Source: Akebia trifoliata (Eukaryota; Streptophyta; Magnoliopsida; Ranunculales; Lardizabalaceae). Taken from it: DNA of 64,000 nucleotides. Below the pieces are notes generated by a model that saw only the letters and a program-made list of their open reading frames with translations, was not told the origin of the DNA and did not search any database. Where the stretch lies: assembly GCA_017979445.1 (NCBI GenBank), contig CM030718.1:15354760-15418759 (forward strand), given 5' to 3'. The position numbers were made by a program, and so were the translations under genes. Shown in pieces: positions 9,666-19,834 of the stretch. Each line of letters opens with the position of its first letter. Position 1 is the stretch's first letter.

Positions 9666-11062
9666 TGTAGACACATGGTTTCGTCATTACAATGACCACA
9701 TCTACTAAGGTTAGGAGTCGTCACCATTCATTTTTGTAAGTGGGTATGAATGGTCACTCGATGTGCATTTTTTTAGAAAATGTGACATTTTTGGCTTTTA
9801 GTGACTCTCGATGGATAGGAACTAATCGAACATTGAGATTCGGGGTAAGCGGCTTGGTTGGAGAAAATGGAAGGTATTAGGCACCATTTTCTCCCCACTA
9901 AATAGTGGTAACATCAACTCAATTCGGTCATTTTAATCGAAAATACAAGAATAAAAATGAAGTGCCACGTGTTGATAATGTGTACCCTAAGTAGGGATTT
10001 ATTTTTGTCTTGATTATAGGATCATCCCATTGAAGGGGATGATCCTTATAAACCTTTGCCTTGAGAAGAGAGGAGGGGATAATAGAAGAGGGAGGAGGAG
10101 AGGGTGTAGAAGAAAATGGGGGTTATTGTGTTGCACCCACCTTGTATCTTCGATCTTCTTTTCTTCTTCTTTGATGTCTTCTAAGGTCCTTAGTAGTTTA
10201 GGAAAATATTATTTTTTTGTGTAATTGAAGGAGTAGAGAAGAGATGAGAGAGGTGAGTGGAGTATAGTAATTTTTTTGTGAGACTTGGGGAGAGAATTGG
10301 TAGTGTTTTTTTTTAGTAAGAGTGGGAGGGGAGAATTTTGTAGTGGAAAGTTGGGGGCTTTTTTAGGAAGAGGATAATGGTATTTATAGATGTTGAGGAG
10401 TTTGTTTAGGGATAAAATTAGGTGAAATGAAGAAAAATGATAGAATGGTTATAAGTTTGAGAAAGCAATGGGTGTAATTTAGAGGAGATTGGAGGGTATT
10501 TAGGGAAGGGGGGTTAAATGGGTGAGTTTTGACCCAAATGGTTTGGATCCTACCCAACCCATTTGGGTGGAATGTTTGGTGAGGTGAGTCTAAGATGGTG
10601 GTTGTGATTAAATGGTATTTGATTTAAGAGAATGGAGGATTTAAAGAGGTGGTTGATGATATTTTTGGAGGGTGAGGGAGATGATGCCATGTGTCAAAGT
10701 GGGTGAAAATGAAGGGTTGAGATAGGTTGATGAGAGAGGTTGAGTGTTTGACTTGAGATGATGGTGTAGGTTTATGTTGTAGATGTGAGTTTTGTAGGGA
10801 ATGATGAGGGTAGATTAGGGGAGGTATATGTTAGGGTGTGGGTATATGTGTTTGATTTGAGAGAAAAGGTAATGGGTTGATGTGTGGGTAGATGAGGTTT
10901 AAATAAAATTAATGGGGTAGGTAGTTGGATGAGGGAGGTGAGATGGGGAGATGACATGTGTCACATTTGATTATCAATATAGTGATTGGTTGATGTGGGT
11001 AGTGGTTGTGGGTTAGATAATGAATTGGGTATGGATAGTGGTTTGTGGGTTTTTAGTGTATT
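9666..11062 (-). repeat. Element C 3' LTR, distal part (split by element B)
   Basis: Plus-strand start TGTAGACACATGG is the CA-3' end of the LTR on the minus strand. The sequence aligns throughout with 62,311-63,700 (5' LTR) and with the reverse complement of the later half of solo LTR D. A TATAAATA box lies at 10,381-10,388 on the minus strand. It stops at GTATT (11,058-11,062), the target duplication made by element B, and resumes at 44,503. Confidence 0.92.
11058..11062. repeat. Target-site duplication of element B, left copy (GTATT)
   Basis: Identical to 44,503-44,507. The uninterrupted 5' LTR of element C has GTATT once at the same place (near 63,690), which confirms a B insertion. Confidence 0.93.
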
Positions 11063-12802
11063 TGAAAGCGCCCTCGATCCGCGGGGTGTGCAGATCCGCT
11101 TTTGACCCTTGAGGTTTGGGAGTCGCCACCTAGTTATTGCGGTCTAGGAACCGATTAATGACTCTAAATAGATAAGAACTAATCTAAAACAGAAAAGCTG
11201 AATTCGGGGATCATGTTACGGGGTTGGAAGGTGTTAGGCACCAACCCCGTCCGGCCAAAGCCGGTCTCTACTAACTTTCCAAATAAATTACATTGCTAAA
11301 AACCTAGATAATAAATAAATAAATAAATAATTATACCTTTCCGATAACAAATACTTTGTTCTCTCAGATCCGACAAAAGTTGCTCGTTGTACCGTACTCC
11401 CTTGCTTCGTTCTGTTTTCGGATTTGATTTCCAATCTCCGAGGCAATGTATCTCTTCTTTTTTGGATCTGAATTCTTCAAGTTTGTTGTGGATTTTGGGA
11501 TGTTTTTGGAAGGCTTTTAGGTGTTCTTTAGGCTAAAATCAAAGGAGGGATGTTAGGTAAGGAGTTGAGGCTCCAAAACTAGGGTTTATGGGAGGCTAGG
11601 GGGCTTCTAGACTTATTTATCTTAGGGTTTATGATTTGATACGAAAATAGGGTGTGAGCACCTCTATTTATAGAATTTTTTAGGGGTTGATTTGGATAGA
11701 GTTAGTATTTAATTAGAGTTCTTTTAATTAGAGTTGTGTTTTAGTTAGACTTGTTTTAGGTAGAGTTTTGTTTTAATTAGAATTGTTTTACGTGTAATTA
11801 TTTTTTAATTAGAACTCTATTAGATAGAGTTATTATTTAATTAGGGTTCTATTATGACTTTTGGTCTTATTTGATTGACTTTTAATATTTTGACTTTAGT
11901 CTTAATTGATTGACTTTTAATATCTTGACTTCAGTCTTGCTTAATTGACTTTAATTTTGACTTCAGTCTCCCTTGATTGACTTTAATACCTTGACTTCAG
12001 TTTTGCTTGATTTACTTTAAATTTTTGAAGAACCCCCCTCTAAAATATCTTTAATTCTTTGGACCCCCAAATGGAGCGGTCCTTAAAGAAATATCTCACG
12101 AACCCTCAACAATTTTACTTAAAAATCCGATTGATCGATTTTTTTAATTCAAAATTTTAAATTAATTTCATTAATGTTTCACTTTAATTATTTAATGTTT
12201 TATTTATTAATTTCGAATTTTTAATTATGAAAATTGTGAAATTACCGTTTTGCCCCCAGAGAGGACTTTTCACGTTTCAAGTCGGTTTTTAATGTTCTAG
12301 GATGTTTTTAGAATCGATTTTTCGTAAGGAATTCAATAGAAATATTAGTTTGTGTCATTTATGAAATTTTGTGTGTGAAATGGTTGTGAACTTTATGAGG
12401 GGTATTTTCGTAATTTTGTCAAATTCTGTTAAAATTGGTGAAATGATTTATTTGATTTCGATTTGTTGTTTTATGTGTTTGAGAGAGTTTTTCTAAGCGT
12501 AACGTAGGCTCTAAGGTTGTTTTGAGGTTAGGGGTATTTTGGTAATTTGATCAATTTTTAGTGATTTTTATCGTGAAGCTTCTTTTTAGTTTGCAAGATG
12601 ATGATTTCTATGTTTCTGGGGTCGTATTTTCCTAGCGTAGCGTAGTTTCTAAGATTTTGTCAATTCGAGATACCTCATCCGGATTTCTGAAACACATCTG
12701 GTAATAAAACAAAGCAATAGAAATAACATCCATCATTGGGAATCATTGCGATTGGGTTGACGAGTTGATTAATCAGGCGAGTGCAAAAATGGGGTGTCTA
12801 CA
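11063..12802 (-). repeat. Element B 3' LTR (1,740 bp)
   Basis: TG...CA bounded. Aligns end to end with 42,791-44,502, with scattered substitutions and small indels. TATA box (TATAAATA on the minus strand) at 11,665-11,672. A PBS-like GGTGGCGACTCC motif lies at 11,118-11,130. Adjacent to the PPT at 12,803. Confidence 0.93.
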
Positions 12803-12815
12803 GATGCCCCTCTTT
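12803..12815 (-). promoter_or_regulatory. Element B polypurine tract
   Basis: AAAGAGGGGCATC on the minus strand, directly 5' of the 3' LTR. This is the expected plus-strand primer site; the same motif sits at the equivalent place in A and C. Confidence 0.85.
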
Positions 12816-13155
12816 GGCAGAGGGTTGAAGCAAACTAGATAGCAAATCTATTTTGGTAGATAGTGCGATATCTGAATGCCAAAGCTAGTGACAGTTCATT
12901 TTGCAGCCTGATTTAGCAATTCGTCAGGGTGTTCAGTTCCTTGAGGGTAAAACTCTCCCTGAATCAAAAGGTTGTCAGGTCCTTGAGCGCAAACTCTCAC
13001 TGACAATGTCAAATCCTTGAATTTTTAGAAAATTCTCCTTGACTAATGTGACAACTGTGCAAGTGTGTGATTTAAAATCTAAGCATAATTTGAGCATAAT
13101 CTGAGTATAAACTGAGCATAATTTGAATATAAAATAAGTATAAATTGAGCAAAAT

Positions 13156-13598
13156 TCCGAGAAAACCCTCGGCGGTAACTGAACATAGTTCCGAGAAAGC
13201 CCTCGGCGGCATCTGAGCATAATTCCAAGAAAACCCTTGGCGGCATCTGAGCATAGTTCCGAGAAAAACCCTTGGCGGCATCTGAGCATAATTCCGAGAA
13301 AACCCTCGGCGGCATCTGAGCATAGTTCCTAGAAAACCCTCGGCGGTAACTGAGCATAGTTCCGAGAAAGCCCTCAGCGGCATCTGAGCATAATTCCAAG
13401 AAAACCCTTGGCGGCATCTGAACATAGTTCCGAGAAAACCCTCGGCGGCATCTGAGCATAATTCCGAGAAAACCCTCGGTGGCATCTGAGAATAGTTCCG
13501 ATAAAAACCCTCGGCGGTAACTGAGCATAGTTCCGAGAAAACCCTCGGCGGCATCTGAGAATAGTTCCGAGAAAACCCTCGGCGGTAACTGAGCATAA
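13156..13598 (-). repeat. 34-bp tandem array, 13 units, each with a small hairpin
   Basis: Thirteen units start TTCCGAGAAAACCCTCGG and differ by a few bases. CCGAG and CTCGG pair across a short AT-rich loop in most units. The TAACT variant occurs in units 1, 6, 11 and 13, giving a higher-order period of about five units (170 bp). Two units replace the stem by CCAAG/CTTGG. Confidence 0.92.
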
Positions 13599-14933
13599 CT
13601 GGCAAAGGAATGAAGGAATTTTGGAAAATAAAGAATGAATTTGGAGAAGACTGATTAGAATGAATCGAATAAATCTAGAAGATATGAATCTGGAAGAGAA
13701 ATGATCGAATCCAAGAATGATTGGATCTGGAAGAGAAACTAAGAATGAAAGAATGCCATATTTCCTAATGAGTTATTAGTTGATTTCTGGACACAATCAA
13801 ATGTGAGATCCAAAGTGCTTTTGTTGAACCTCAAGGTTTTATCCAAAAGTTTTATAAATTTAAAACCTGAGTTTTTTATTTCTTTTGAACCTCAAAAGTT
13901 TTTCGAAAAACTGTTATCAAGAGGGTTACCTTAAATTTGGGGTTCTCATTATCTCTTAGGATTAACATTGCTCAAAAGCAAAACGCCTCTAGTTTGACAA
14001 TGAACATGGCCTTGAAAATAATTGAACACATCATGCAAAAAATAAAAAAATGCCCCTAGTATGAAGGTTTGAAATAATTGATTACCACAAGCGCAATAAA
14101 GACTCAAATTTTAATTTTGATTAATTTTATTGAAGGTTTTGAGTCAGGCTCAAGAGTACAAAATTATTTCCTTTCGATACTCATCATAGAATTCACCCTT
14201 ATCTCCCTTGGTTCACTCGGGAAAGTAAGAATTTTCAGATCGATCGTAGACAAGATACTTGTGGCTTCTGAGTCTATGCCTAGTTTAAGCTAAGTATTGG
14301 CCTTGATTATTTGGACTTCTGATGTTTCAGCTCGGACCGCTCTAAGCTTGGGATTTTTTTCTGTTTTTCTTTTTTACTCTAACTTTTGCCTAGATCACTT
14401 TTTCAGGTTTTCAATCTAGCGAGCTTGCTCTGGCTTTTGCTTAGATCGCCTTTTCAGATTTTTGATCTAGCGAGTTCTTCTATTTTTTTCTTTGCTCTGA
14501 TTGTTGCCAAAGTTGTAATTTCAGATTTTCAACCTTGTGAGCTTGCCTTAATTTTTGCCTAAGTCGTCCTTTTCGGGTTTTCAACTTAGCAGGCTTCATC
14601 ATTTTTTATCTTTTTCTTCTCCTCTGAACTTCTGGAGTTACTGTTTGATCATGCTTTGCTATCTTCCTTGACTTTTCGCACGGTACTTAGGAGGACTTTC
14701 ATGGGTAAGCTTAGGACTGGGTATAAAAAGAAAAGAATTTTGAGGCTCAAAACCCAAATGCCCCTTGTGTGGCACTTCCTTTTAAATTATTTCTTTTTAT
14801 TTTCTTAAATTTTCTTTCCTATTTTGAAGATATTTTTCTTTTCTTTTGAATTTTTTCTTGATTTTTTTTATTGTGTGGGAACTATATATTTTTTATTTTG
14901 ATGTGGTCGGGCCTGAAGTAACTTCTCAGGTTG

Positions 14934-14974
14934 CCTACGTACCCCAGAATTTTGGGATCAGACCAAAACGTAGT
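14934..14974 (-). other. CTACGT/ACGTAG stem motif
   Basis: CTACGT (14,935-14,940) and ACGTAG (14,968-14,973) are perfect inverted arms that enclose a smaller CCCA/TGGG pairing. Single copy in the element B 3' region. Confidence 0.5.
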
Positions 14975-15126
14975 TCGAAGCTTCCCTCTCCTAGGTTAGG
15001 TGATCGGGCTGAGAAAGAAAAATGCATAATTTTTCTTTTTGAAAAGACTGCAAAGGGGTTGAGAAAGGATATGTTGGACTGGGTAACTTGGTAATATGAG
15101 GATTGATTCGGCCAAAGATGACCTCC

Positions 15127-15669
15127 TTAAATGTAGTACCGTTTGATTTGGTCAAGGTTGGTTGGTTCTGGTAGTTCGATTCCATCATGATCTTGAAGTC
15201 TGACAATTTTTCCTGGTAATATTTCCTTGACGATGAACGGACCTCCCCAATTTGGTTTGAACTTCCCCCTGGGATCAAAAATAGGTGTCCTATTCTCTTT
15301 GAGTACTAAATCCCCGACTTGTAAGTGACGGGCCTTGATTTTCTTATCAAACGCACGGGTGACTCTTCTTTGATAAGCTTGCACGTGATACAACGCTCTT
15401 AGTCATTTTTCCTCGATCAAATTCAACTCTTCATACCGTTGGCGAACCCAGTCTGCTTCAGACAACTGACTTTCTAACAGAACCCTGAGAGACGGAATCT
15501 CCATTTCAACTGGCAAGACTGCTTCTATGCCATACACTAAGGAGTAGGGAGTAGCTCCGGTGGAGGATCGAATTGAGGTTCGATATGCCCATAATGCAAA
15601 TGACAGTTTTTCTGACCAATCTCGATGTGATTGACACATTTTCCTGAGGATAGTCTTAATATTCTTATT
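15127..15669 (-). pseudogene. pol: Element B integrase, C-terminal part (downstream of element A)
   Basis: The 3' piece of the integrase cut by element A. It resumes with ANKNIKTILRKM, the stretch that follows the catalytic Glu, and ends QIKRYYI, the usual end of Tat-type pol. The region contains the TPYSLVYGIEAVLPVE motif and a GDLVLK...GKFKPNWGGPF segment typical of gypsy integrase C-termini. A TGA near 15,397-15,399 breaks the frame where related copies have an Arg codon, which fits a CGA to TGA change. No chromodomain is visible, as expected for this lineage. Confidence 0.88.
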
Positions 15670-15674
15670 AGCTG
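15670..15674. repeat. Target-site duplication of element A, left copy (AGCTG)
   Basis: Identical to 31,981-31,985. Removing 15,675-31,985 brings the two halves of the element B integrase together in register. Confidence 0.95.
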
Positions 15675-16856
15675 TGTAGACATGAGAAATGTTCGCCATG
15701 AACTTCAATACTACATTGTTTGGAGTCGCCACCATTCTTTTTTATAAATGGGTGTGAATGGGCACCCGAATCAATTTTTTTTTTGAAAACCATTTTTTAT
15801 GGCATTGTAGTGACTCTCAATCATGGAAAAGGTATGGTCTACCTAAAATCTAAGTAAGGGGATTCGGTTAGAGAATGGGGAAGGTATTAAGCACCCCATT
15901 CTCTCCACCTAAGGTGGTTACCTTTAGATTTGGCCATTTTTTGGAAAAGATTAAATAAACAAGTAGAATGCATGAGATGCATGAAGTGGGTGGGTGCTCA
16001 TAGTGTGTATGTACCTCATTAGAAGAGGATTTGATGTTGGTGTTGACATAAGAAATATCTTATGGAAGAAGACATTCTATGGTGTCAACACACTTTTGCA
16101 TGAGTTGAGATGTTGGTTTGGAATTTTAGAGAAATTCCATGGATGGAATACCCTTAGATCCATAACCTTAATGCATGCATGTTTAGCTAGAAACTTAGTG
16201 TTTTAACCCCATCAAGAGAGTTACACATTTCTTCATCATAGCCAACATGTGTGATGTGTGTGCATAGTGTACATTATGATGCATGATATGAGAATGGGTT
16301 AAAAAAAAGGCTTCAACCTCCATCCTTTCGACCAAACCGCCTCAAGCATTCCATGCCCAAGGTTGAGGTTCAATCTACTCGGGATGAAGGAGGGTTCTCC
16401 ATTACATCCTAAAGGCTTCTAAAAATAAAAAGAGAGGGATAGAAGAAGAAGATGCAAAATAGAAACAAAAACAAATAAATAACTATTATCCCACCTTGTC
16501 CCCTTGGAAGTCTTGAATGAATCTTGAACTTGAGTAATGGACTTAGGACTTGAAAGATGTAGTTGAGGGTTGAGAGATAAGGGTTGAGAGATGAGAGATG
16601 AGTAGAGAATTTGGTAGAGTTTTAGGTTGAGAGATGGGGGCTTGAGAGCATGAGTTGTTCATAGGAAATGAGGGTATTTATAGAGTTTTTGGAGAACTTT
16701 TGGGGATAAAGTGGTCCAACCCTAAAAATAAAGAACATGGACATGAGATTTAGGTTATTTCTTTTTGGATTTTTCATTTGTATGGGGGTAAAGATGACAT
16801 TTGTGAAGAAACCCTAAAAGCATGCTTTGATCCTTGGTTTTTTGGTAAATAGAGGT

Positions 16857-17141
16857 GAGAGAACAAAAGTACTTTTGGGAGGGTGAATGGGGGAGTGACA
16901 TGTGTAAAGGTGGAGTGGTAGGTAAAAAGTAGATCTTGGTTTATTTGTAAATAACTCATAAAGCAAGGGTGGAAGTGTAGTTTTGAAATGGACCAATGGG
17001 AAAACAAAAGCACATTTGGGAGGGTGAATAGGAGGATGACATGTGTAAAGGTGAAGTGGTAGGTGAAAAGTAGACTTTGGTTCATTTGTAAATAACAAAT
17101 AAAGCAAGGGTAGAAGTATAATTTTGAAATGGACCAATGGG
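16857..17141. repeat. Tandem duplication (~142 bp x2) inside the element A LTR
   Basis: Two consecutive diverged copies, each ending TTTTGAAATGGACCAATGGG. Also present in the 5' LTR (about 31,077-31,364), so it predates insertion. Open frames here are not genes. Confidence 0.85.
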
Positions 17142-17389
17142 AGAACTCCATGTATGTACTTGAAGATTCCCACCTTTTGAGGGCATAATGGGAAGTTCCT
17201 CACCTTTATGGATTATTACCAAAGACCAAACAACCTTTTTGGTTTGACTAAACCTTTTGAGAAGGGCATTCTTGAGTTTTCACAAAGGGAAAGTTGACCC
17301 TCCAATTAGATGATGCATTGGGTATTGGGGGCTTATGAGGTATCAACATGTGTCATCATATAAGGGGTGAGAGAATGGACTTGGGTTTG

Positions 17390-17590
17390 GGTTTAGGATA
17401 TGGACTTGGATTTGGGCTTAGGATGGACTTGGTTTTGGGTTAGGAATGTGGACTCGGGTTTGGGCTTAGGATGGACTTGGTTTTGGGTTAGGACATGGAC
17501 TTGGATTTGGATTTGGATTTGGGATATGGATTTGGATTTGGATTTGGATTTGGGATATGGATTTGGATTTGGGTTTGGGTGATGGGCATA
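17390..17590. repeat. (GGATTT)n-type minisatellite in the element A LTR
   Basis: Repeated GGATTTGGATTTGG and GGACTTGG blocks, shared with the other LTR (about 31,590-31,800). This is in the U3 end of the LTR. Confidence 0.85.
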
Positions 17591-17767
17591 GGTTTAAGTG
17601 GATTAGGGACAAGGCATGGGCATGCAATGATATGAGATGATGCATGTATGCATGAAAATGATGCAAAATAGCAATGTGGGTCCGTCGAAGAACTTGAGTT
17701 CTAAATCGAAATTAATTCGAGAAAATTTGGATTTTCCTATGGGTTCGTGCAAATTGGGGTGTCTACA

Positions 17768-17780
17768 GCTGCCCCTCTTT
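17768..17780 (-). promoter_or_regulatory. Element A polypurine tract
   Basis: AAAGAGGGGCAGC on the minus strand, abutting the TGTAGACACCCC start of the 3' LTR. Confidence 0.88.
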
Positions 17781-18187
17781 GCAGGAGTTGCTTGCAAAGA
17801 ACTGCAAAGAATAAATTAGACCCTTTATTTGCACGAATCCGAAATAATTTATTGCATGACGATTAACAACGCCGGATGGATTGAAGAATTTTTTGTAAAA
17901 TGTGGCTACCCAAGCACGGGGTCTGACAGGATTAGCCTTTTTGAAACCCTTGATTTCGTGGCACGGAGCTCGTTTGAAATCTTAGATACCATTTTTTATG
18001 ATTTTTGGAAGTGATTGACGTTTTGAACCATGCAATGCAATTTTGATATTTTTTCTTTTTCCCTCATTGATTTTGAATTTCGAACTTAGTTTCCCCTTCA
18101 TGGAAGTTATAGGATCATCTTGAGAGAGCTTACTGTAGCGTGACCATCCTTGAGAGAGACTTGCATGATGGTATGATATTTTAGTAT

Positions 18188-18472
18188 TTGGTATGTTGTC
18201 ATGCCTCGGATATGGAGAGAATCATCGTTGACCAAGTTGCTCAGATCGAAGCCTTAAATGATGACTTGATGCCTACTACACTTTCCAGGAAAATGCTTGA
18301 GTGGCTCTTTGCCCGCTATTCCTTCTTGTACCCTGCTTTTAATGAGAATGATGTAGCACTATTTGAAATGAATGAAATAGGTTTTTACATAGTGGCCTCA
18401 GATATATCTACTGCTTTCAAAACTCTTGATTTTAAGAAAAGTCCTAGATTCTTTGTCATAGGCCAAAAATAG
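18188..18472 (+). CDS. Possible antisense ORF in element A 3' region
   Basis: A 94-codon open frame on the strand opposite to gag-pol. Its ASDMERIIVDQVAQIEAL segment has a counterpart in element C (about 46,540-46,694, ASDAEKVMMSQVARIRAL) in the same orientation and position. Antisense ORFs near the 3' end are reported for some Tat-lineage elements such as Grande and Retand (recalled). No domain is recognised and the start is uncertain. It could be a decayed coding region rather than an expressed one. Confidence 0.4.
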   Translation: MVCCHASDMERIIVDQVAQIEALNDDLMPTTLSRKMLEWLFARYSFLYPAFNENDVALFEMNEIGFYIVASDISTAFKTLDFKKSPRFFVIGQK

Positions 18473-18710
18473 TAACTTTGATGATGCATTTTTTTTTGTT
18501 TTAGGTTTTAAAAGATTCCCTTTGTCGAATAATCTGTGACAGACTGTGTTTGAAAACTCTGAAAGTTAACGATCATGGTGCCTTTGCCAAATGTCGAGGA
18601 TACAAGTGTCAGCTAATCCTTAACCTCTTTAGAGTCATCCCCGAGATTGAAAATTTTGACTGAGTTATCTTAGTTGCATCTGTTGGAACATTGAGGATTT
18701 CGAGATTTTC

Positions 18711-18745
18711 GCCGTTCACAGTTTATACTCTTGCGGGCCAGGAGT
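18711..18745. repeat. Conserved 35-bp motif, element A copy 1
   Basis: GCCGTTCACAGTTTATACTC followed by TTGCGGGCCAGGAGT. A second copy is at 19,606-19,640, and two more are in element C at 47,075 and 47,902. Confidence 0.85.
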
Positions 18746-19605
18746 TTTTATTTTTTTTTATTTTGTTTTTTGTTTTTATTTTGTTTTTAGTTTTTTTTTT
18801 CTTTTTTTTTTCTATATCATTTTTGCCCCTGGCGCCAATTACGATTTTCACCAGACCCGATTTCCACATTTTTGCGCATCGACGCCCTTTTTGGGTTTTC
18901 ATCGTGCCGGTGGTTTTGATCTTGCCATAGCCTGATTTTTTTACTCACAGTGCCCTGACGGGTTTTCACCATGCCCTTTCAGTCTATGCTTACTTTATAG
19001 ATTTTTTGCTTTGAATACCTTTGATTTCTCTATGCCCCTGTGGCTTGGTGACTCAAGTTGAGCTACGAGATCGAACACTCTACTCTTCTAGTGGCGTTCT
19101 TTCTTGAGTAACAAATCTGGACTCCCCTCTCGAGTTCCTCCGACGATTTTCATGGTACGGTGACTCAAGTTGAGCTTCGAGATTAATGACTCTACACTTC
19201 GAGTCGCTCTTTTTTTCAAATATTCGATCTGGTCTCCCCTCTCGGTCTTCCAACGACTTTGGTAGCTTGAAATCTGACTTAAGTAGCAAAATCAATTATA
19301 CCCTGACGATGTTTTTCATGACATGCTTCCACCGTGATCGAGTTACCTTGAGCCATTCCTTGATCTGAAAGGACTTTAAATAGGACGAAACATAGGCTTA
19401 GGCTAGGGTTGTGAAAGGATGTAAGAAAGGCTGAGTCTGGATTTATTGATGGGTAGATTGGACATGGGGTTTGTCTGTTTTTGTTTCGAAAATATGATCT
19501 ATGTCTCCTCTCATTGTCACACGAACTTGTTTAGGTAAGAGATTTGGGTCGAGCTTAAGATCAGACATTCGAGGTTTTTGACTTTTTGATTTTTTTGTAT
19601 TTTTA

Positions 19606-19640
19606 GCCGTTCACAGTTTATCCTCATGCGGGCCAGGAGT
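19606..19640. repeat. Conserved 35-bp motif, element A copy 2
   Basis: GCCGTTCACAGTTTATCCTC followed by ATGCGGGCCAGGAGT. 895 bp from copy 1. The element C pair is 827 bp apart. Confidence 0.85.
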
Positions 19641-19834
19641 ATACTTTGGTATTTTTGTTTTGACTTTTGATGATGTTTTTTTTTTTTTTTTTTTTTTTTG
19701 TTTTTGTTTTTGTGTGGTGACTTGCCCCGGTCCTAGGTTAAGAAATGAATGTGATGGCTCAAAGAGGGTTAACTAAGGGTAGATAATTGTTCAGGTAGTA
19801 GAAAGATGGCCTCTCTTCATTTCAAGGAACGACT

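Larger units (their letters stand above)
12816..15126 (-). other. Element B 3' noncoding region
   Basis: Lies between the end of integrase and the PPT. It holds a 34-bp tandem array (13,156-13,598), about four degenerate ~60-bp repeats with TTTTCAGGTTTTCAATCTAG-like cores (around 14,370-14,600), and a CTACGT/ACGTAG stem motif at 14,935-14,973. Open frames over the tandem array are period artefacts. No protein is recognised. Confidence 0.7.
15675..17767 (-). repeat. Element A 3' LTR (2,093 bp)
   Basis: TG...CA, nearly identical to 29,894-31,980. TATA box at 16,675-16,682 (minus strand). It contains a tandem duplication of ~142 bp (about 16,857-17,141) and a (GGATTT)n-like minisatellite at about 17,390-17,585. 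PBS-like motif at 15,721-15,733. Confidence 0.95.
17781..19834 (-). other. Element A 3' noncoding region
   Basis: Roughly 2 kb between integrase and PPT. Homologous block by block to the 3' region of element C (45,088-48,123). It contains a possible antisense ORF (18,188-18,472), two copies of a GTTCACAGTTTAT...GGGCCAGGAGT motif, and a pair of ~110-bp diverged repeats beginning GGTGACTCAAGTTGAGC (about 19,045-19,255). Confidence 0.7.

Noticed and set aside
13072..13605. Overlapping minus-strand open frames of 104-177 codons
   Set aside because: They lie over the 34-bp tandem array; 34 is not a multiple of three, so the array stays open in several frames by chance. The protein text is pure repeat.
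16774..17203. Long overlapping minus-strand frames in the LTR of element A (also 30,841-31,422)
   Set aside because: Present in both LTRs over an internal duplication and downstream of the TATA box region; two frames are open at once and there is no recognisable domain.
17500..17590. Interstitial telomeric repeat
   Set aside because: The unit is GGATTT/GGGTTT-like and degenerate, not the plant TTTAGGG repeat, and it lies inside an LTR that is present twice.
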